NCBI GenBank assembly: GCA_029212785.1
Contig: JARGOG010000002.1
Span: 36,634 to 100,633, forward strand
DNA: 64,000 nt
From: Thalassobaculaceae bacterium
GTDB lineage: Bacteria > Pseudomonadota > Alphaproteobacteria > Thalassobaculales > Thalassobaculaceae
Reading direction: 5' to 3'
The position numbers and the translations under genes are program-made. A model generated the notes under the pieces. The model saw only the letters and a program-made list of their open reading frames with translations. It searched no databases and was not told where the DNA came from. Each line of letters starts with the position of its first letter. The stretch's first letter is position 1. This document shows, in pieces, positions 45,990 to 54,945 of this stretch.

Positions 45990-48041
45990 GTGTTCTGCGC
46001 CGGGCTTGTCTTCATCATGCAGCCTGGATTCGCATGCCTCGAAAGCGGCCTCGCCCGCTCCAAGAACAGCATCAACGTCGCCACCAAGAATGTGGCCGAT
46101 TTCATCATCTGCACCTTCTTCTACATGGTGATCGGGTTCGGTCTGATGTTCGGCGAAAGCTGGCATGGGCTGTTCGGAACAAGTTTCCTGTTTTTCAACG
46201 AAACCGACCCCAAGCTCCTCGCCTTCTTCATGTTCCAGCTGATGTTCTGCGGCACGGCGGCGACCATCATCTCTGGCGCGGTGGCGGAGCGGATGTCGCT
46301 GCGGGCCTATCTCGTGGTGTCGGCCCTGGTCTCGCTGCTGATCTATCCGATCTTCGGCCATTGGGCCTGGTCCGGGGTGGTCGCCGGCGGTACCGGATGG
46401 TTGGCGTCCATCGGCTTCGTCGACTTCGCCGGCGGGACGGTTGTCCACTCGGTCGCCGGCTGGGTCAGCCTCGCCGCGGTGATTATCATCGGACCCCGAA
46501 TCGGTCGCGGCGGTCCGGTCCGGATACCGTTCAGAAGCCATAGCCTGCCACTGGCGACGCTCGGCATGTTCATCATCTGGTTCGGCTGGATCGGCTTCAA
46601 CGGCGGCAGCCTGCTTACCGCCGACGAACGGGTGCCGCTCATTATCCTGAACACCATGGTCGCCGGCTCCATGGGCGGGCTCGGAGCGCTCGCCGTCGGC
46701 TACGGCGTCTATAACCGGGTCGGCGTCACCGACCTGCTGAGCGGCTGCCTCGCCGGTCTCGTCGCGATCACGCCGACGGCCCATTGCGTCTCCCTGGTCG
46801 ATGCCGCCGTCCTGAGTTTCATCGGCGGCATTCTATGCCTCGCCGCGGCCCGTCTGATCGAGAAGGCGGGGATCGATGATGCCGTCAATGCCTTCCCCGT
46901 CCATGCGATCCCTGGCGTGTGGGGCACGCTCTGCGTCGCGATCTTCGGCGACCTGGAACTGATCGGCACCGGGCTCGGGCGTCTCGAGCAGTTCGGAGTG
47001 CAATGCATCGGGGTCGTCGCGGCGATGATCTGGGCATTCGGCCTCGGCTACGTTCTCCTGCGTCTGGTCGACCTGGTCGTGAAGCTGCGGGTTCCGGAGG
47101 CCTGGGAGCGGGTCGGCCTGAACGTCTCCGAGCATGAGGAATCCACGGACCAGATGGAGCTGCTCCGCCTGATGGAGCACCACCGCCGTACCGGCGATTT
47201 CACCCGTCCGATCGAGGTCGAGCTGGATTCCGAGGTCGGCGACATCGCGCGACAGTACAATCTCGTCCTGGAGAAACTGTCCGCCGCGAAAGCCGAAGCG
47301 GAGCAGGCGAATGCCACGAAGTCGAAGTTCCTCGCCTCCATGAGCCACGAACTGCGCACGCCGCTGAACGCCATCATCGGATTCTCGGAGATGATGACCC
47401 GGAAGTATTTCGGCGAGCTCGGATCCGAGAAGTATGAGGACTATGCCAACGAGATCCACAAGAGCAGCAGCCACCTGCTCGATCTCGTCAACGGGATCCT
47501 CAACATCTCGACCATCGAGTCTGGTGGCTACAACCTCAACAAATCGCTGGTCGACCTCAAGACCATCGCCCGCGAGAGCGCCCGTGTCGCCAGCCAGTCC
47601 GTCAAGGAGAAGAACCTGAAACTGGTTGTGCTGGGCGACAACAGCGCCTCGGACCTGGAGGCGGATCCCCGCGCGATGCGGCAGATCATCCTCAATCTGC
47701 TGTCCAATGCGATCAAGCACACCCCGACCGGCGGCTCGATCACCGTCGAGGTCGGCGCCTCGAAAACCCTGCACACGGTGTCGGTCACCGATACCGGCGA
47801 AGGAATCGACCGGGAGTGGCTGGCGCGTCTGACCGAACCCTTCGCGACATCCGCCACCAATCCCTATCTGGCCGAGGGCGGTGTCGGACTGGGGCTGTCG
47901 ATCGTGAAGATGCTGATCGACCTGCATGGCGGGACGCTGGAGATCGAAAGCGAGATCGGCGTGGGGACGGAGGTCCGGATCACGCTGCCGACGCGGGCTC
48001 CGGATGCGGGCGCGGACACGGGCGCACGCCCCGCCGGCTAG
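45990..48041 (+). CDS. Ammonium transporter-histidine kinase fusion
   Basis: A 683-residue protein (counted from the GTG at 45990). Residues 1 to about 365 are a full Amt/Rh channel: AGGTVVHSVAGW with the Asp145 and pore His153 equivalents, FGWIGFNGGSLL, and the second pore His305 in FPVHAIPGVWGTL. A HAMP-like stretch (TRPIEVELDSEVGDIARQYN) leads to a kinase core with phosphorylated His453 (FLASMSHELRTPLN) and an ATPase with DTGEGID and GVGLGLSIVKML. Such Amt-kinases are ammonium sensors. Its partner regulator is not adjacent. The true start is unclear: similarity to Amt proteins extends to about 45966, where no ATG, GTG or TTG lies in frame. Confidence 0.88.
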   Translation: MFCAGLVFIMQPGFACLESGLARSKNSINVATKNVADFIICTFFYMVIGFGLMFGESWHGLFGTSFLFFNETDPKLLAFFMFQLMFCGTAATIISGAVAERMSLRAYLVVSALVSLLIYPIFGHWAWSGVVAGGTGWLASIGFVDFAGGTVVHSVAGWVSLAAVIIIGPRIGRGGPVRIPFRSHSLPLATLGMFIIWFGWIGFNGGSLLTADERVPLIILNTMVAGSMGGLGALAVGYGVYNRVGVTDLLSGCLAGLVAITPTAHCVSLVDAAVLSFIGGILCLAAARLIEKAGIDDAVNAFPVHAIPGVWGTLCVAIFGDLELIGTGLGRLEQFGVQCIGVVAAMIWAFGLGYVLLRLVDLVVKLRVPEAWERVGLNVSEHEESTDQMELLRLMEHHRRTGDFTRPIEVELDSEVGDIARQYNLVLEKLSAAKAEAEQANATKSKFLASMSHELRTPLNAIIGFSEMMTRKYFGELGSEKYEDYANEIHKSSSHLLDLVNGILNISTIESGGYNLNKSLVDLKTIARESARVASQSVKEKNLKLVVLGDNSASDLEADPRAMRQIILNLLSNAIKHTPTGGSITVEVGASKTLHTVSVTDTGEGIDREWLARLTEPFATSATNPYLAEGGVGLGLSIVKMLIDLHGGTLEIESEIGVGTEVRITLPTRAPDAGADTGARPAG

Positions 48042-48090
48042 GTCGCCCGGGCCCGCCCTGTGTCGGAGCGGACCCGGACTGCAGGAGGCG

Positions 48091-49143
48091 TTACTTACGC
48101 AGTTCGGTCCAGATCGCGGTGTACAGGTCCCGCGCTTCCTTCGAGCAGGTCGGCAGGAACTTGCCGGCCGCCTTGAACTCAGCCGGAACCACGATCTCCG
48201 GCGCCGTCTTCATGTCCTCGGGCATGTAGGCTTCCGAGCCGTTGATGCCGTTGGCGTAGCGCGCGAAGGCCGAGATCAGGGCCGCGTTCTCCGGGTCCAT
48301 GATGAAGTTCTGGAACAGCTTGGCGTTCTCGACGTTCTTGGCGTCCTTGAGGACCGCCACGGAATCCATCCAGACGACATAACCTTCCTTCGGGTAGCCG
48401 TAGACCACCTTCGGGTTGTTCAAACGGATCCGGAAGGTCGAGCCGTTCCAGTTCACCGAGGCCATGACGTCGTTGTTCGACATCTTCTCGGTCATGCCGT
48501 AGTCCATCGACTGCCATTTCGGCTTGGCGGCCATCAGCGTGTCGCGGACCTTGCGCAGGACCGCCTTGTCCTCGGTGCAGGGCTCACCGCCGACATACAT
48601 GATCGCGATGCCGATCACGTCGTTCATTTCCGGAACGACGTTGACCTTGCCAACCAGTTCCGCCGGCGGATCGAGGAAGATCGCCGCGGTGTTCGGGTCG
48701 CCGGCATAGGCCGAGGTGTTCACCGCAACGCCGGTGGTGCCCCACTGCCAGGGCGCGGTGTATTTGCGGCCCGGATCCCACGGAACGTCCACCCATTGCG
48801 GGTCGACGTTCTTGAAGTTTTCCATCTGGTCGGGGCGCGATTCCAGCAGCAGCCCTTCCTTGACGAAGATCGGCACGTAATTGGCGGAGGGCACGACTAT
48901 GTCGAAGCCGTGGCCGCCGGCCTTCACCTTGGTCAGCGCCGTGGTGTTGGAATCGTAGTCGGTGAGAGTCACCTTGACGTCATAGGCCTTGGCGAACTTC
49001 TCGATCAGCTCGGGGTTGGTGTAGTTGCCCCAGTTGTAGATGTTGAGTTCGCCTGCGGCGGATGCGGTTCCGGCGGCGGACACCATGGCGAGCGCCGCAA
49101 TGGCCCCGCCCAGCAACCCGTGCCGTAGCGTTTTAAAAGACAT
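48091..49143 (-). CDS. Polyamine-type ABC transporter substrate-binding protein
   Basis: A 350-residue periplasmic binding protein of the PotF/PotD family. A signal peptide (LLGGAIAALAMVSAAGTASA) precedes LNIYNWGNYTNPELIEKFAKAY (shown in part), the opening strand of the family, and later WGTTGVAVNTSAY, the usual hinge segment. It captures putrescine, spermidine or a similar compound for the permeases encoded upstream. I chose the ATG at 49143, preceded by GGAGG; an ATG at 49155 is possible. Last gene of a four-gene operon transcribed from 52074. Confidence 0.87.
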   Translation of the reverse strand: MSFKTLRHGLLGGAIAALAMVSAAGTASAAGELNIYNWGNYTNPELIEKFAKAYDVKVTLTDYDSNTTALTKVKAGGHGFDIVVPSANYVPIFVKEGLLLESRPDQMENFKNVDPQWVDVPWDPGRKYTAPWQWGTTGVAVNTSAYAGDPNTAAIFLDPPAELVGKVNVVPEMNDVIGIAIMYVGGEPCTEDKAVLRKVRDTLMAAKPKWQSMDYGMTEKMSNNDVMASVNWNGSTFRIRLNNPKVVYGYPKEGYVVWMDSVAVLKDAKNVENAKLFQNFIMDPENAALISAFARYANGINGSEAYMPEDMKTAPEIVVPAEFKAAGKFLPTCSKEARDLYTAIWTELRK

Positions 49144-49174
49144 GGAAGCCTCCATTGTTGTTATTGACGCAACC

Positions 49175-49987
49175 TTATCGGCGTTGCCGATTGAGTACAA
49201 AGAACGCGGTGAGCAGAACGACCGTCACGCCGAGCAGCGCGGTCGAGATCGCATTGACTTCAGGGGTCACCATGCGGCGGAGCTGGCCGAGCATGTAGGT
49301 CGGTAGCGTGTCCTGACCGGCGGATTTCACGAACTCGGTGATCACCACATCATCGAGCGAGATCACGAAGGCCAGCATGGCGCCGGCGACGATCCCCGGT
49401 GCCATCAGCGGCAGCGTGACCCGCCGGAAGACCTGCCACGGCGGCGCGTACAGATCGGCGGCCGCCGTCTCGTAGTCCAGGTTCATGCCCTCCAGCCGCG
49501 CGCGAATGGGCAGGTAGGCGAAGGGCACGCAGAACGCCGCATGGGCCGCGATCAGAAAAATCAGGCCGCTATATCCGGTGGCGATCTTGATCATCGCGAA
49601 CACGATCAGCAGAGCGACGGCGGTGACGATCTCCGGCACCATCAGCGGCTGGTTGATCAGGGCGTAGATCACCAGACTGCCGGGATACGGCCGGGTGCGC
49701 GTGGTGCCGAGCGCCGCCATGGTCGCCAGCACGGTGGCGGTCAGCGACGCCGCGCCGGCGACGATCAACGACCGGAAGGTCGCCTCCTGGACCTGGGTAT
49801 TGTCCCAGGCGGTCACGAACCAGCGCAGCGAGAAACCCTCCCACAGCGCCACCGACTCGCCGGCGTTGAAGGCGTAGATCACCAGAATGACGATCGGCCC
49901 GTACAGCATGGCGAAGGTCAGCATGGCGATCGACGTGAAGCCCGGCATCCGGCGCACGGAGAAGCGGCGGTGGGTACCTTCAGCCAT
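49175..49987 (-). CDS. Polyamine-type ABC transporter permease (PotI/YdcV-like)
   Basis: A 270-residue permease with about six helices and the EAA loop (NLDYETAAADLYAPPWQVFRR). The opening AMLTFAMLYGPIVILVIYAFN-like helix and the LDDVVITEFV segment are characteristic of PotI-type subunits. It pairs with the permease encoded just upstream, with which it overlaps by eight bases, to form the channel for the binding protein encoded downstream. Confidence 0.87.
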   Translation of the reverse strand: MAEGTHRRFSVRRMPGFTSIAMLTFAMLYGPIVILVIYAFNAGESVALWEGFSLRWFVTAWDNTQVQEATFRSLIVAGAASLTATVLATMAALGTTRTRPYPGSLVIYALINQPLMVPEIVTAVALLIVFAMIKIATGYSGLIFLIAAHAAFCVPFAYLPIRARLEGMNLDYETAAADLYAPPWQVFRRVTLPLMAPGIVAGAMLAFVISLDDVVITEFVKSAGQDTLPTYMLGQLRRMVTPEVNAISTALLGVTVVLLTAFFVLNRQRR

Positions 49988-50924
49988 TGCGCTGCTCCCC
50001 CGCCATGTTGCGCACGTAGAAGATCAGCGCGACCATCACGAAGGCCAGCAGGGTGATCGAGAGCGCAGCACCGAGCGGCCAGTTCCGGCCTTCGCCGAAC
50101 TGCAGCTCGATCAGGTTGCTGATCATCATGTTCTTGCCACCGCCAAGCACCCGCGGCGTCACATAGGCGCCGAGCGACGGGATGAAGACCAGGATGGAGC
50201 CGGCCACGATCCCCGGCTTGACCAGGGGGATGATCACCCGGCGCAGCACCGCGATCCGGCTCGCATAGAGGTCGTAGGCCGCCTCGACCAACCGGAAATC
50301 GAGCCGGTCGAGGGAGGCGTAGAGCGGCAGCACCATCAGCGGCAGATAGACATAGACCATGCCGGCCAGGACGGAGGCGTCGGTATACAGCATCTGGATC
50401 GGCGCATCGATCAGGCCGAGCGCCATCAGGGTCGAGTTGGCGATGCCCTCGTTGCGGATCACCTCCATGATCGCGAAGGTGCGGATCAGCAGGTTCGTCC
50501 AGAACGGGATCGTCACCAGGAACAGCCAGAGCATGCGCTGCCGCAGCGGGCGGGTCGCGATGAAATAGGCGGTGGGAAAACCGAGCAGCAGTGTGAAGAA
50601 CGTGGTCATCAGCGACAGACTGGCGGACCGCCAGAAGATCGTCAGATGGGCATCCGCCAGGGAGACCGTGTCGTCGAAGATGTCGCGGTTGAACAGAACG
50701 CGGAACCAGCCCTCGCCCGAGAGTTTCCAGACCACGCCGGAATAGTCGCCGGGTTCCAGCACGGAATAGACGACCGCGATCAGGAGCGGCCCGCTCGCCG
50801 CCGCCAGCAGCAGGATCAGCGCCGGCGTGGCCAGCAGCCAGTTGCGGCGGATCTCGGCCCGGCGCACGTCCGTCTCCGCAACCGGTCTCCGAAGACCCGC
50901 ATCCGGGATTGGCGTCTCCCCCAC
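49980..50924 (-). CDS. Polyamine-type ABC transporter permease (PotH/YdcU-like)
   Basis: A 314-residue permease with about six helices; the EAA loop is LVEAAYDLYASRIAVLRRV and the family segment VFIPSLGAYVTPRVLGGGKN follows. It starts with GTG at 50922-50924, seven bases after the stop of the ATPase gene; another start further in is possible because the first 20 residues are polar. Works with the PotI-like subunit and the ATPase. Confidence 0.87.
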   Translation of the reverse strand: MGETPIPDAGLRRPVAETDVRRAEIRRNWLLATPALILLLAAASGPLLIAVVYSVLEPGDYSGVVWKLSGEGWFRVLFNRDIFDDTVSLADAHLTIFWRSASLSLMTTFFTLLLGFPTAYFIATRPLRQRMLWLFLVTIPFWTNLLIRTFAIMEVIRNEGIANSTLMALGLIDAPIQMLYTDASVLAGMVYVYLPLMVLPLYASLDRLDFRLVEAAYDLYASRIAVLRRVIIPLVKPGIVAGSILVFIPSLGAYVTPRVLGGGKNMMISNLIELQFGEGRNWPLGAALSITLLAFVMVALIFYVRNMAGEQRNG

Positions 50925-50931
50925 GGCCGGC

Positions 50932-52074
50932 TCAGTCCCGCAGGACGCGAACGGCGGTAGGGGCGAAGGACGCCTCCACCGCGGCCCCGTCCGCCAGACC
51001 TGGCGACCCGGACGGACCGTTCTGCACCCGCGCGACGAGCATCTCCCCGCTTTCCAGGCGCAGGTGGTACTGGGTGTCGGTGCCGAGATAGACGATCGTC
51101 GCCACCGTCGCCGCGAGCCCGGATCCGCTGCCCGCCGGCTGCACCCGCAGATGCTCCGGCCGGATCACCGCGGCGACCGCATCGCCCGGTGCCATGCTCT
51201 CGAACAGATCGGTCTCGGCCACCAATCCGCCCGGCAGTCGGATCCGTCCGCGTTCTCCCGTCCTCGTCTCGACGGTGGCGGCGAGGAAGTTGGTCTCGCC
51301 GATGAAGCTCGCCACGAAATGGTCGGCGGGCCGTTCGTAGATCTCGTGCGGGGAGCCGATCTGGAGGATCTGCCCGTCGCGCATCACCGCGATGCGGTCC
51401 GACATGGTCAGCGCCTCTTCCTGATCGTGGGTGACGAAGACGAAGGTGATTCCGGTCTCGGTCTGCAGGCGTTTCAACTCGATCTGCATTTCCTTGCGCA
51501 GCTTCAGGTCGAGGGCGGACAGCGGCTCGTCGAGCAGCAGGACCTTGGGCTGGGGCGCCAGGGCGCGGGCCAGGGCGACGCGCTGCTGCTGGCCGCCGGA
51601 GATCTGCGAGGTCAGCCGGTCGCGCATCGCCTCCATGCGGACCATGCGCAGCATACGCTCGACGGTATCGGCCACTTCGGCCGCCGGTCGGCCCAGCATC
51701 TCGAGGCCGAAGGCGATATTGCCGGCGACGGTGAGATGCGGGAACAGGGCGTAGCTCTGGAACACGGTGTTGACCGGACGGCGGTAGGGCGGAAGCCCGG
51801 AGATGTCGGCGCCGTCGAGAAGGATCGCGCCGTCGCTCGGATGCTCGAAGCCGGCGATCATCCGAAGCAGGGTCGTCTTACCGCAGCCGGACGGGCCGAG
51901 CAGCGTGAAGAACTCGCCCTCTCGGATGGTCACGGAGACCGCGTCGAGCGCCCGCAACTCGGAGTCCCCGCTGCCGAAAACCTTGGAGACGGATCGCGCC
52001 TCCACCATGGGGCGGCGCGCGGTGGCATCGCCGTTCTCGGTCGGTTCCTCGATGGAGCCGGTCCGCTCTCGCAT
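50932..52074 (-). CDS. Polyamine-type ABC transporter ATPase (PotA/PotG-like)
   Basis: A 380-residue ATPase. Walker A is GPSGCGKTTLL, the signature is [19 protein letters not shown], Walker B is LLLDEPLSALD, and a C-terminal TOBE domain (AVIRPEHLRVQPAGSG) completes the PotA type. It powers uptake by the two permeases encoded downstream and is the first gene of that operon. I chose the ATG at 52074, preceded by AAGGGA; a GTG at 52089 in frame is the alternative. Its promoter lies in the 254-base gap shared with the divergent peptide-binding protein gene. Confidence 0.88.
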   Translation of the reverse strand: MRERTGSIEEPTENGDATARRPMVEARSVSKVFGSGDSELRALDAVSVTIREGEFFTLLGPSGCGKTTLLRMIAGFEHPSDGAILLDGADISGLPPYRRPVNTVFQSYALFPHLTVAGNIAFGLEMLGRPAAEVADTVERMLRMVRMEAMRDRLTSQISGGQQQRVALARALAPQPKVLLLDEPLSALDLKLRKEMQIELKRLQTETGITFVFVTHDQEEALTMSDRIAVMRDGQILQIGSPHEIYERPADHFVASFIGETNFLAATVETRTGERGRIRLPGGLVAETDLFESMAPGDAVAAVIRPEHLRVQPAGSGSGLAATVATIVYLGTDTQYHLRLESGEMLVARVQNGPSGSPGLADGAAVEASFAPTAVRVLRD

Positions 52075-52239
52075 CCGCTGTCCCTTCACCCGGGGCGTCC
52101 CCGCCGATTGTATGGCGCGGCTCTGCTGGCCAGCAAAACGCTAGCACCGCACTATAATGCACAACAAGGTGGATGGATCGGCTGGCGCCGTCGCGAGCGT
52201 CATGAAATTGCAGTCCAGCGGTCATCGATTTGACCGGCA

Positions 52240-52249
52240 TGTTGCAACA
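52240..52249. repeat. 10-base palindrome in divergent promoter region
   Basis: TGTTGCAACA is a perfect palindrome 80 bases upstream of the peptide-binding protein gene in the gap shared with the polyamine operon. It could be an operator half, but it is short and single. Confidence 0.25.
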
Positions 52250-52280
52250 AAGAATCCGCCAAGCCATCACAAATCACGCA

Positions 52281-52318
52281 CCTGAAACTGGGACACTCGC
52301 GTCCTGTCCAGTTTCAGG
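52281..52318 (+). promoter_or_regulatory. Strong hairpin overlapping the ribosome-binding site
   Basis: CCTGAAACTGGGACA and TGTCCAGTTTCAGG pair over 14 base pairs with one bulged G, around a 9-base loop. The 3' arm ends inside AGGAG (52316-52320), the ribosome-binding site of the ATG at 52329. In RNA the stem would hide part of that site, so it may control translation; it could also be a transcription attenuator, although no T-run follows. Confidence 0.6.
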
Positions 52319-52328
52319 AGTGTACGTA

Positions 52329-53897
52329 ATGACATCCCTCTTCCGCTTGGCCGCGGGGGCGCTTGTCGCCCTCGGTCTGATGGCGGGGCCGGCCCTGGCC
52401 GATGATCGGGCCGACCTGGTCGTCGCCGTCAACGACCTTCCCGATACCCTCGAGCCGGCCGATGGCATGGGCAACGTCCATGTCCGTATCATCTACTCGA
52501 TGTTCGACAGCCTGATCCGCCGCGACTTCCTGGCGAACGGCAAGGGCAGCGGCTCGAAGCTGGTTCCGGGACTTGCCGAGAGCTGGAAGCGGATCGACGA
52601 CAAGACGATCGAGTTCAAACTGCGCCAGGGCGTGAAGTTCCACAACGGTGACGAACTGACCGCCGACGACGTGGTCTTCACCTTCACCCAGGGCCGCATG
52701 CTGGGCGATCGGCCGATCGTCCCGACCGGTCGGCAGGAGATGAACACGATCAGCCACGCCGAGCGTGTCGACAAGTACACGGTGCGGATCGTCAGCCGCG
52801 TTCCGGACGTCATGATGGAGCAGCGTCTGGCCGGTTATGCCAGTTGGATCGTCAACGCCCGCGACTACCTGACCCGCGGCTACGACCAGGTGCGCCGCAG
52901 CCCAGTCGGCACCGGCCCCTACAAAATCGCCGAATTCGTCGATGGCGAGTACATCAAGCTGGTCGCCAATGACGACTATTTCGACGGTGCGCCGACCGCC
53001 AAGAGCATCACCTTCAAGGTGGTGCCGGAGACCTCGGCCCGCATCGCCGGTCTGGTCAGCGGCGAGTTCGACATCATCGTGAACGTGCCGCCGGACCAGG
53101 TGCAGGTCCTGCAGGGCTACGACGATATTGACGTCAAGCAGGTGGTGCTCGACAACACCCACATGCTGGTTTTCTACATGGACGCGCCGTTCATGAAGGA
53201 CAAGAAGGTCCGTCAGGCCCTGTCCCTGGCGATCGATCGCGCTCTGCTGCGCAAGGCGCTGTGGGACGACAAGAACTTCACGCCGAACGGCCACCAGTTG
53301 CCGGACTATGAGATCTATCTGGCCGACTATCCGGAATTCGAGTTCAACCCGGAGAAGGCCCGCGAACTGGTCAAGGCGTCGTCCTACAAGGGCGAGGAGA
53401 TCGTCTACCGCCTGCCGCTGAACTACTACCTGAACAGCCTCGAAGCGGCTCAGGCGATGCAGCAGATGTGGAAGGATGTCGGTCTGAACGTGAAGGTCGA
53501 GCCGGTGGAGAACTGGGCCCAGGTGACCAAGGCCGAGGGCACGAACATCCGTCCGTGGTCCAACACCCACCGCATTCCGGACCCGAGCGGCTCCTTCGTC
53601 TCCCAGTGGGGTCGGATCAGCGACGTCCAGAACAACAAGGCCTTCCCCGACCGGGCCTGGAAGGCCCCGGCGGAGTTCAACGAGGCGCAGGATCGGTTGG
53701 TCTCCAGCACCGACACGGCGGACCGCAAGGACGCCTACCGCAAGGCGCTGGACATCTGGACCGACGAGGTGCCGGGCACGATGCTCTACAACCCGCTTGA
53801 GACCTACGCGCTCAAGAAGTCGGTCCATTGGGAGCCCTACTCGCTCTACTACATGGACTTCCGGCCCTACAACCTGACCTTCGGCGTCGGCGGCTGA
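52329..53897 (+). CDS. Peptide-type ABC transporter substrate-binding protein (SBP family 5)
   Basis: A 522-residue periplasmic protein. A signal peptide (AAGALVALGLMAGPALA) is followed by the family-5 pattern: LVPGLAESWKRIDDKTIEFK, the signature LRQGVKFHNGDELTADDVVF, and SPVGTGPYKI. It binds di- or oligopeptides or similar ligands for the transporter encoded by the four genes downstream. The ATG at 52329 follows AGGAG; that site is partly inside a strong hairpin. A second long hairpin after its stop codon separates it from the ATPase gene. Confidence 0.9.
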   Translation: MTSLFRLAAGALVALGLMAGPALADDRADLVVAVNDLPDTLEPADGMGNVHVRIIYSMFDSLIRRDFLANGKGSGSKLVPGLAESWKRIDDKTIEFKLRQGVKFHNGDELTADDVVFTFTQGRMLGDRPIVPTGRQEMNTISHAERVDKYTVRIVSRVPDVMMEQRLAGYASWIVNARDYLTRGYDQVRRSPVGTGPYKIAEFVDGEYIKLVANDDYFDGAPTAKSITFKVVPETSARIAGLVSGEFDIIVNVPPDQVQVLQGYDDIDVKQVVLDNTHMLVFYMDAPFMKDKKVRQALSLAIDRALLRKALWDDKNFTPNGHQLPDYEIYLADYPEFEFNPEKARELVKASSYKGEEIVYRLPLNYYLNSLEAAQAMQQMWKDVGLNVKVEPVENWAQVTKAEGTNIRPWSNTHRIPDPSGSFVSQWGRISDVQNNKAFPDRAWKAPAEFNEAQDRLVSSTDTADRKDAYRKALDIWTDEVPGTMLYNPLETYALKKSVHWEPYSLYYMDFRPYNLTFGVGG

Positions 53898-53949
53898 GGA
53901 TACCGCTCGCGGCGCGGCGGTCGGTGGACCGTCGCGCCGTGGCGTATCC
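53898..53949 (+). terminator. Long intercistronic hairpin after the binding-protein gene
   Basis: GGCGCGGCGGTC (53911-53922) pairs with GACCGTCGCGCC (53927-53938) with one mismatch around GGTG, and outer arms GGATAC (53898-53903) and GTATCC (53944-53949) also match. It starts right at the stop codon. Such stems in ABC operons usually protect the binding-protein mRNA and reduce read-through into the less-needed ATPase and permease genes. Confidence 0.6.
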
Positions 53950-53955
53950 CGCCCG

Positions 53956-54945
53956 ATGCCTCATAGCATGAGCACGCTTCTCGACATTCGCGACCTGACC
54001 GTCCGCATCGATCTCGCGGACGGCCCGGTCTTTCCCGTGCGTGGCGTTTCCCTCGCCCTCGGCCCCGGCGAAACGCTGGGTCTGGTGGGAGAGAGCGGCT
54101 GCGGCAAGACACTGACCTGTCTCTCGGTCATGGGCCTGTTCGGCCGCCGCGTGGCGATCGACGACGGCGAAATCGGCTTCCAGGGCGCGCGCCTGGATCC
54201 CGCCAGCCGCGCCGACCGGTCCCGGCGCGCCCGCGGTATGGGCATGATCTTCCAGAACCCGATGACCGGCCTGAACCCGGTGCGCACGCTTGGCTGGCAG
54301 GTGGCGGAGGCCTATCAGATCCGCACCGGCTCCAAACGCCGTGCCGCCAACGCCCGTGCCGTCGAGCTGCTCGATCTGGTCGGCATTCCCGAACCCCGCC
54401 GGCGCGCCCGTGACTTTCCCCATCAGATCTCCGGAGGCCAGCAGCAGCGCGCGATGATCGCCATGGCGATCGCCGGCGCGCCGTCGCTGCTGGTGGCCGA
54501 CGAGCCGACCACCGCGCTCGACGTCACCGTGCAGGCGCAGATCCTCGACCTTCTGTCGCGGCTGCAGCGCGAGATCGGCATGGGCATGCTGTTCGTCACC
54601 CACGACCTTGGCCTCGTTGCCGAAGTCGCCGACCGGGTCGCCGTGATGTATGCGGGCCGGGTGGTCGAGCTTGCGTCCGCCGCCGACCTCTTCGCCCGGC
54701 CGCGTCACCCCTATACCCGCGGCCTGCTCGACTCCCTGCCGTTTCTCGATGACGACGTGGAGCGGTTGAGCCCGATCTTGGGCACGGTCCCCTCCCTGCG
54801 CGCGATGCCCGCTGGCTGCGCCTTCGCGCCGCGCTGTCCCCATGCGTCCACGACCTGCGGGCGCGTCGCGCCGGAACTGACATCCCTGGAGGGCGGGGCC
54901 GTCGCCTGCCATCACCCGCTCGCCGTGCGCACGGAGGCGGCATGA
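53956..54945 (+). CDS. Dipeptide/oligopeptide ABC transporter ATPase (OppD/DppD-like)
   Basis: A 329-residue ATPase. Walker [12 protein letters not shown]-loop [13 protein letters not shown], signature [16 protein letters not shown], Walker [13 protein letters not shown] and the His-loop FVTHDLG are all present, and the C-terminal extension has the Cys-rich oligopeptide motif ([14 protein letters not shown]). That extension binds an iron-sulfur cluster in some relatives. The start is the ATG at 53956; MSTLLDI 12 bases later is an alternative. It overlaps the next ATPase gene by four bases. Confidence 0.9.
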   Translation: MPHSMSTLLDIRDLTVRIDLADGPVFPVRGVSLALGPGETLGLVGESGCGKTLTCLSVMGLFGRRVAIDDGEIGFQGARLDPASRADRSRRARGMGMIFQNPMTGLNPVRTLGWQVAEAYQIRTGSKRRAANARAVELLDLVGIPEPRRRARDFPHQISGGQQQRAMIAMAIAGAPSLLVADEPTTALDVTVQAQILDLLSRLQREIGMGMLFVTHDLGLVAEVADRVAVMYAGRVVELASAADLFARPRHPYTRGLLDSLPFLDDDVERLSPILGTVPSLRAMPAGCAFAPRCPHASTTCGRVAPELTSLEGGAVACHHPLAVRTEAA

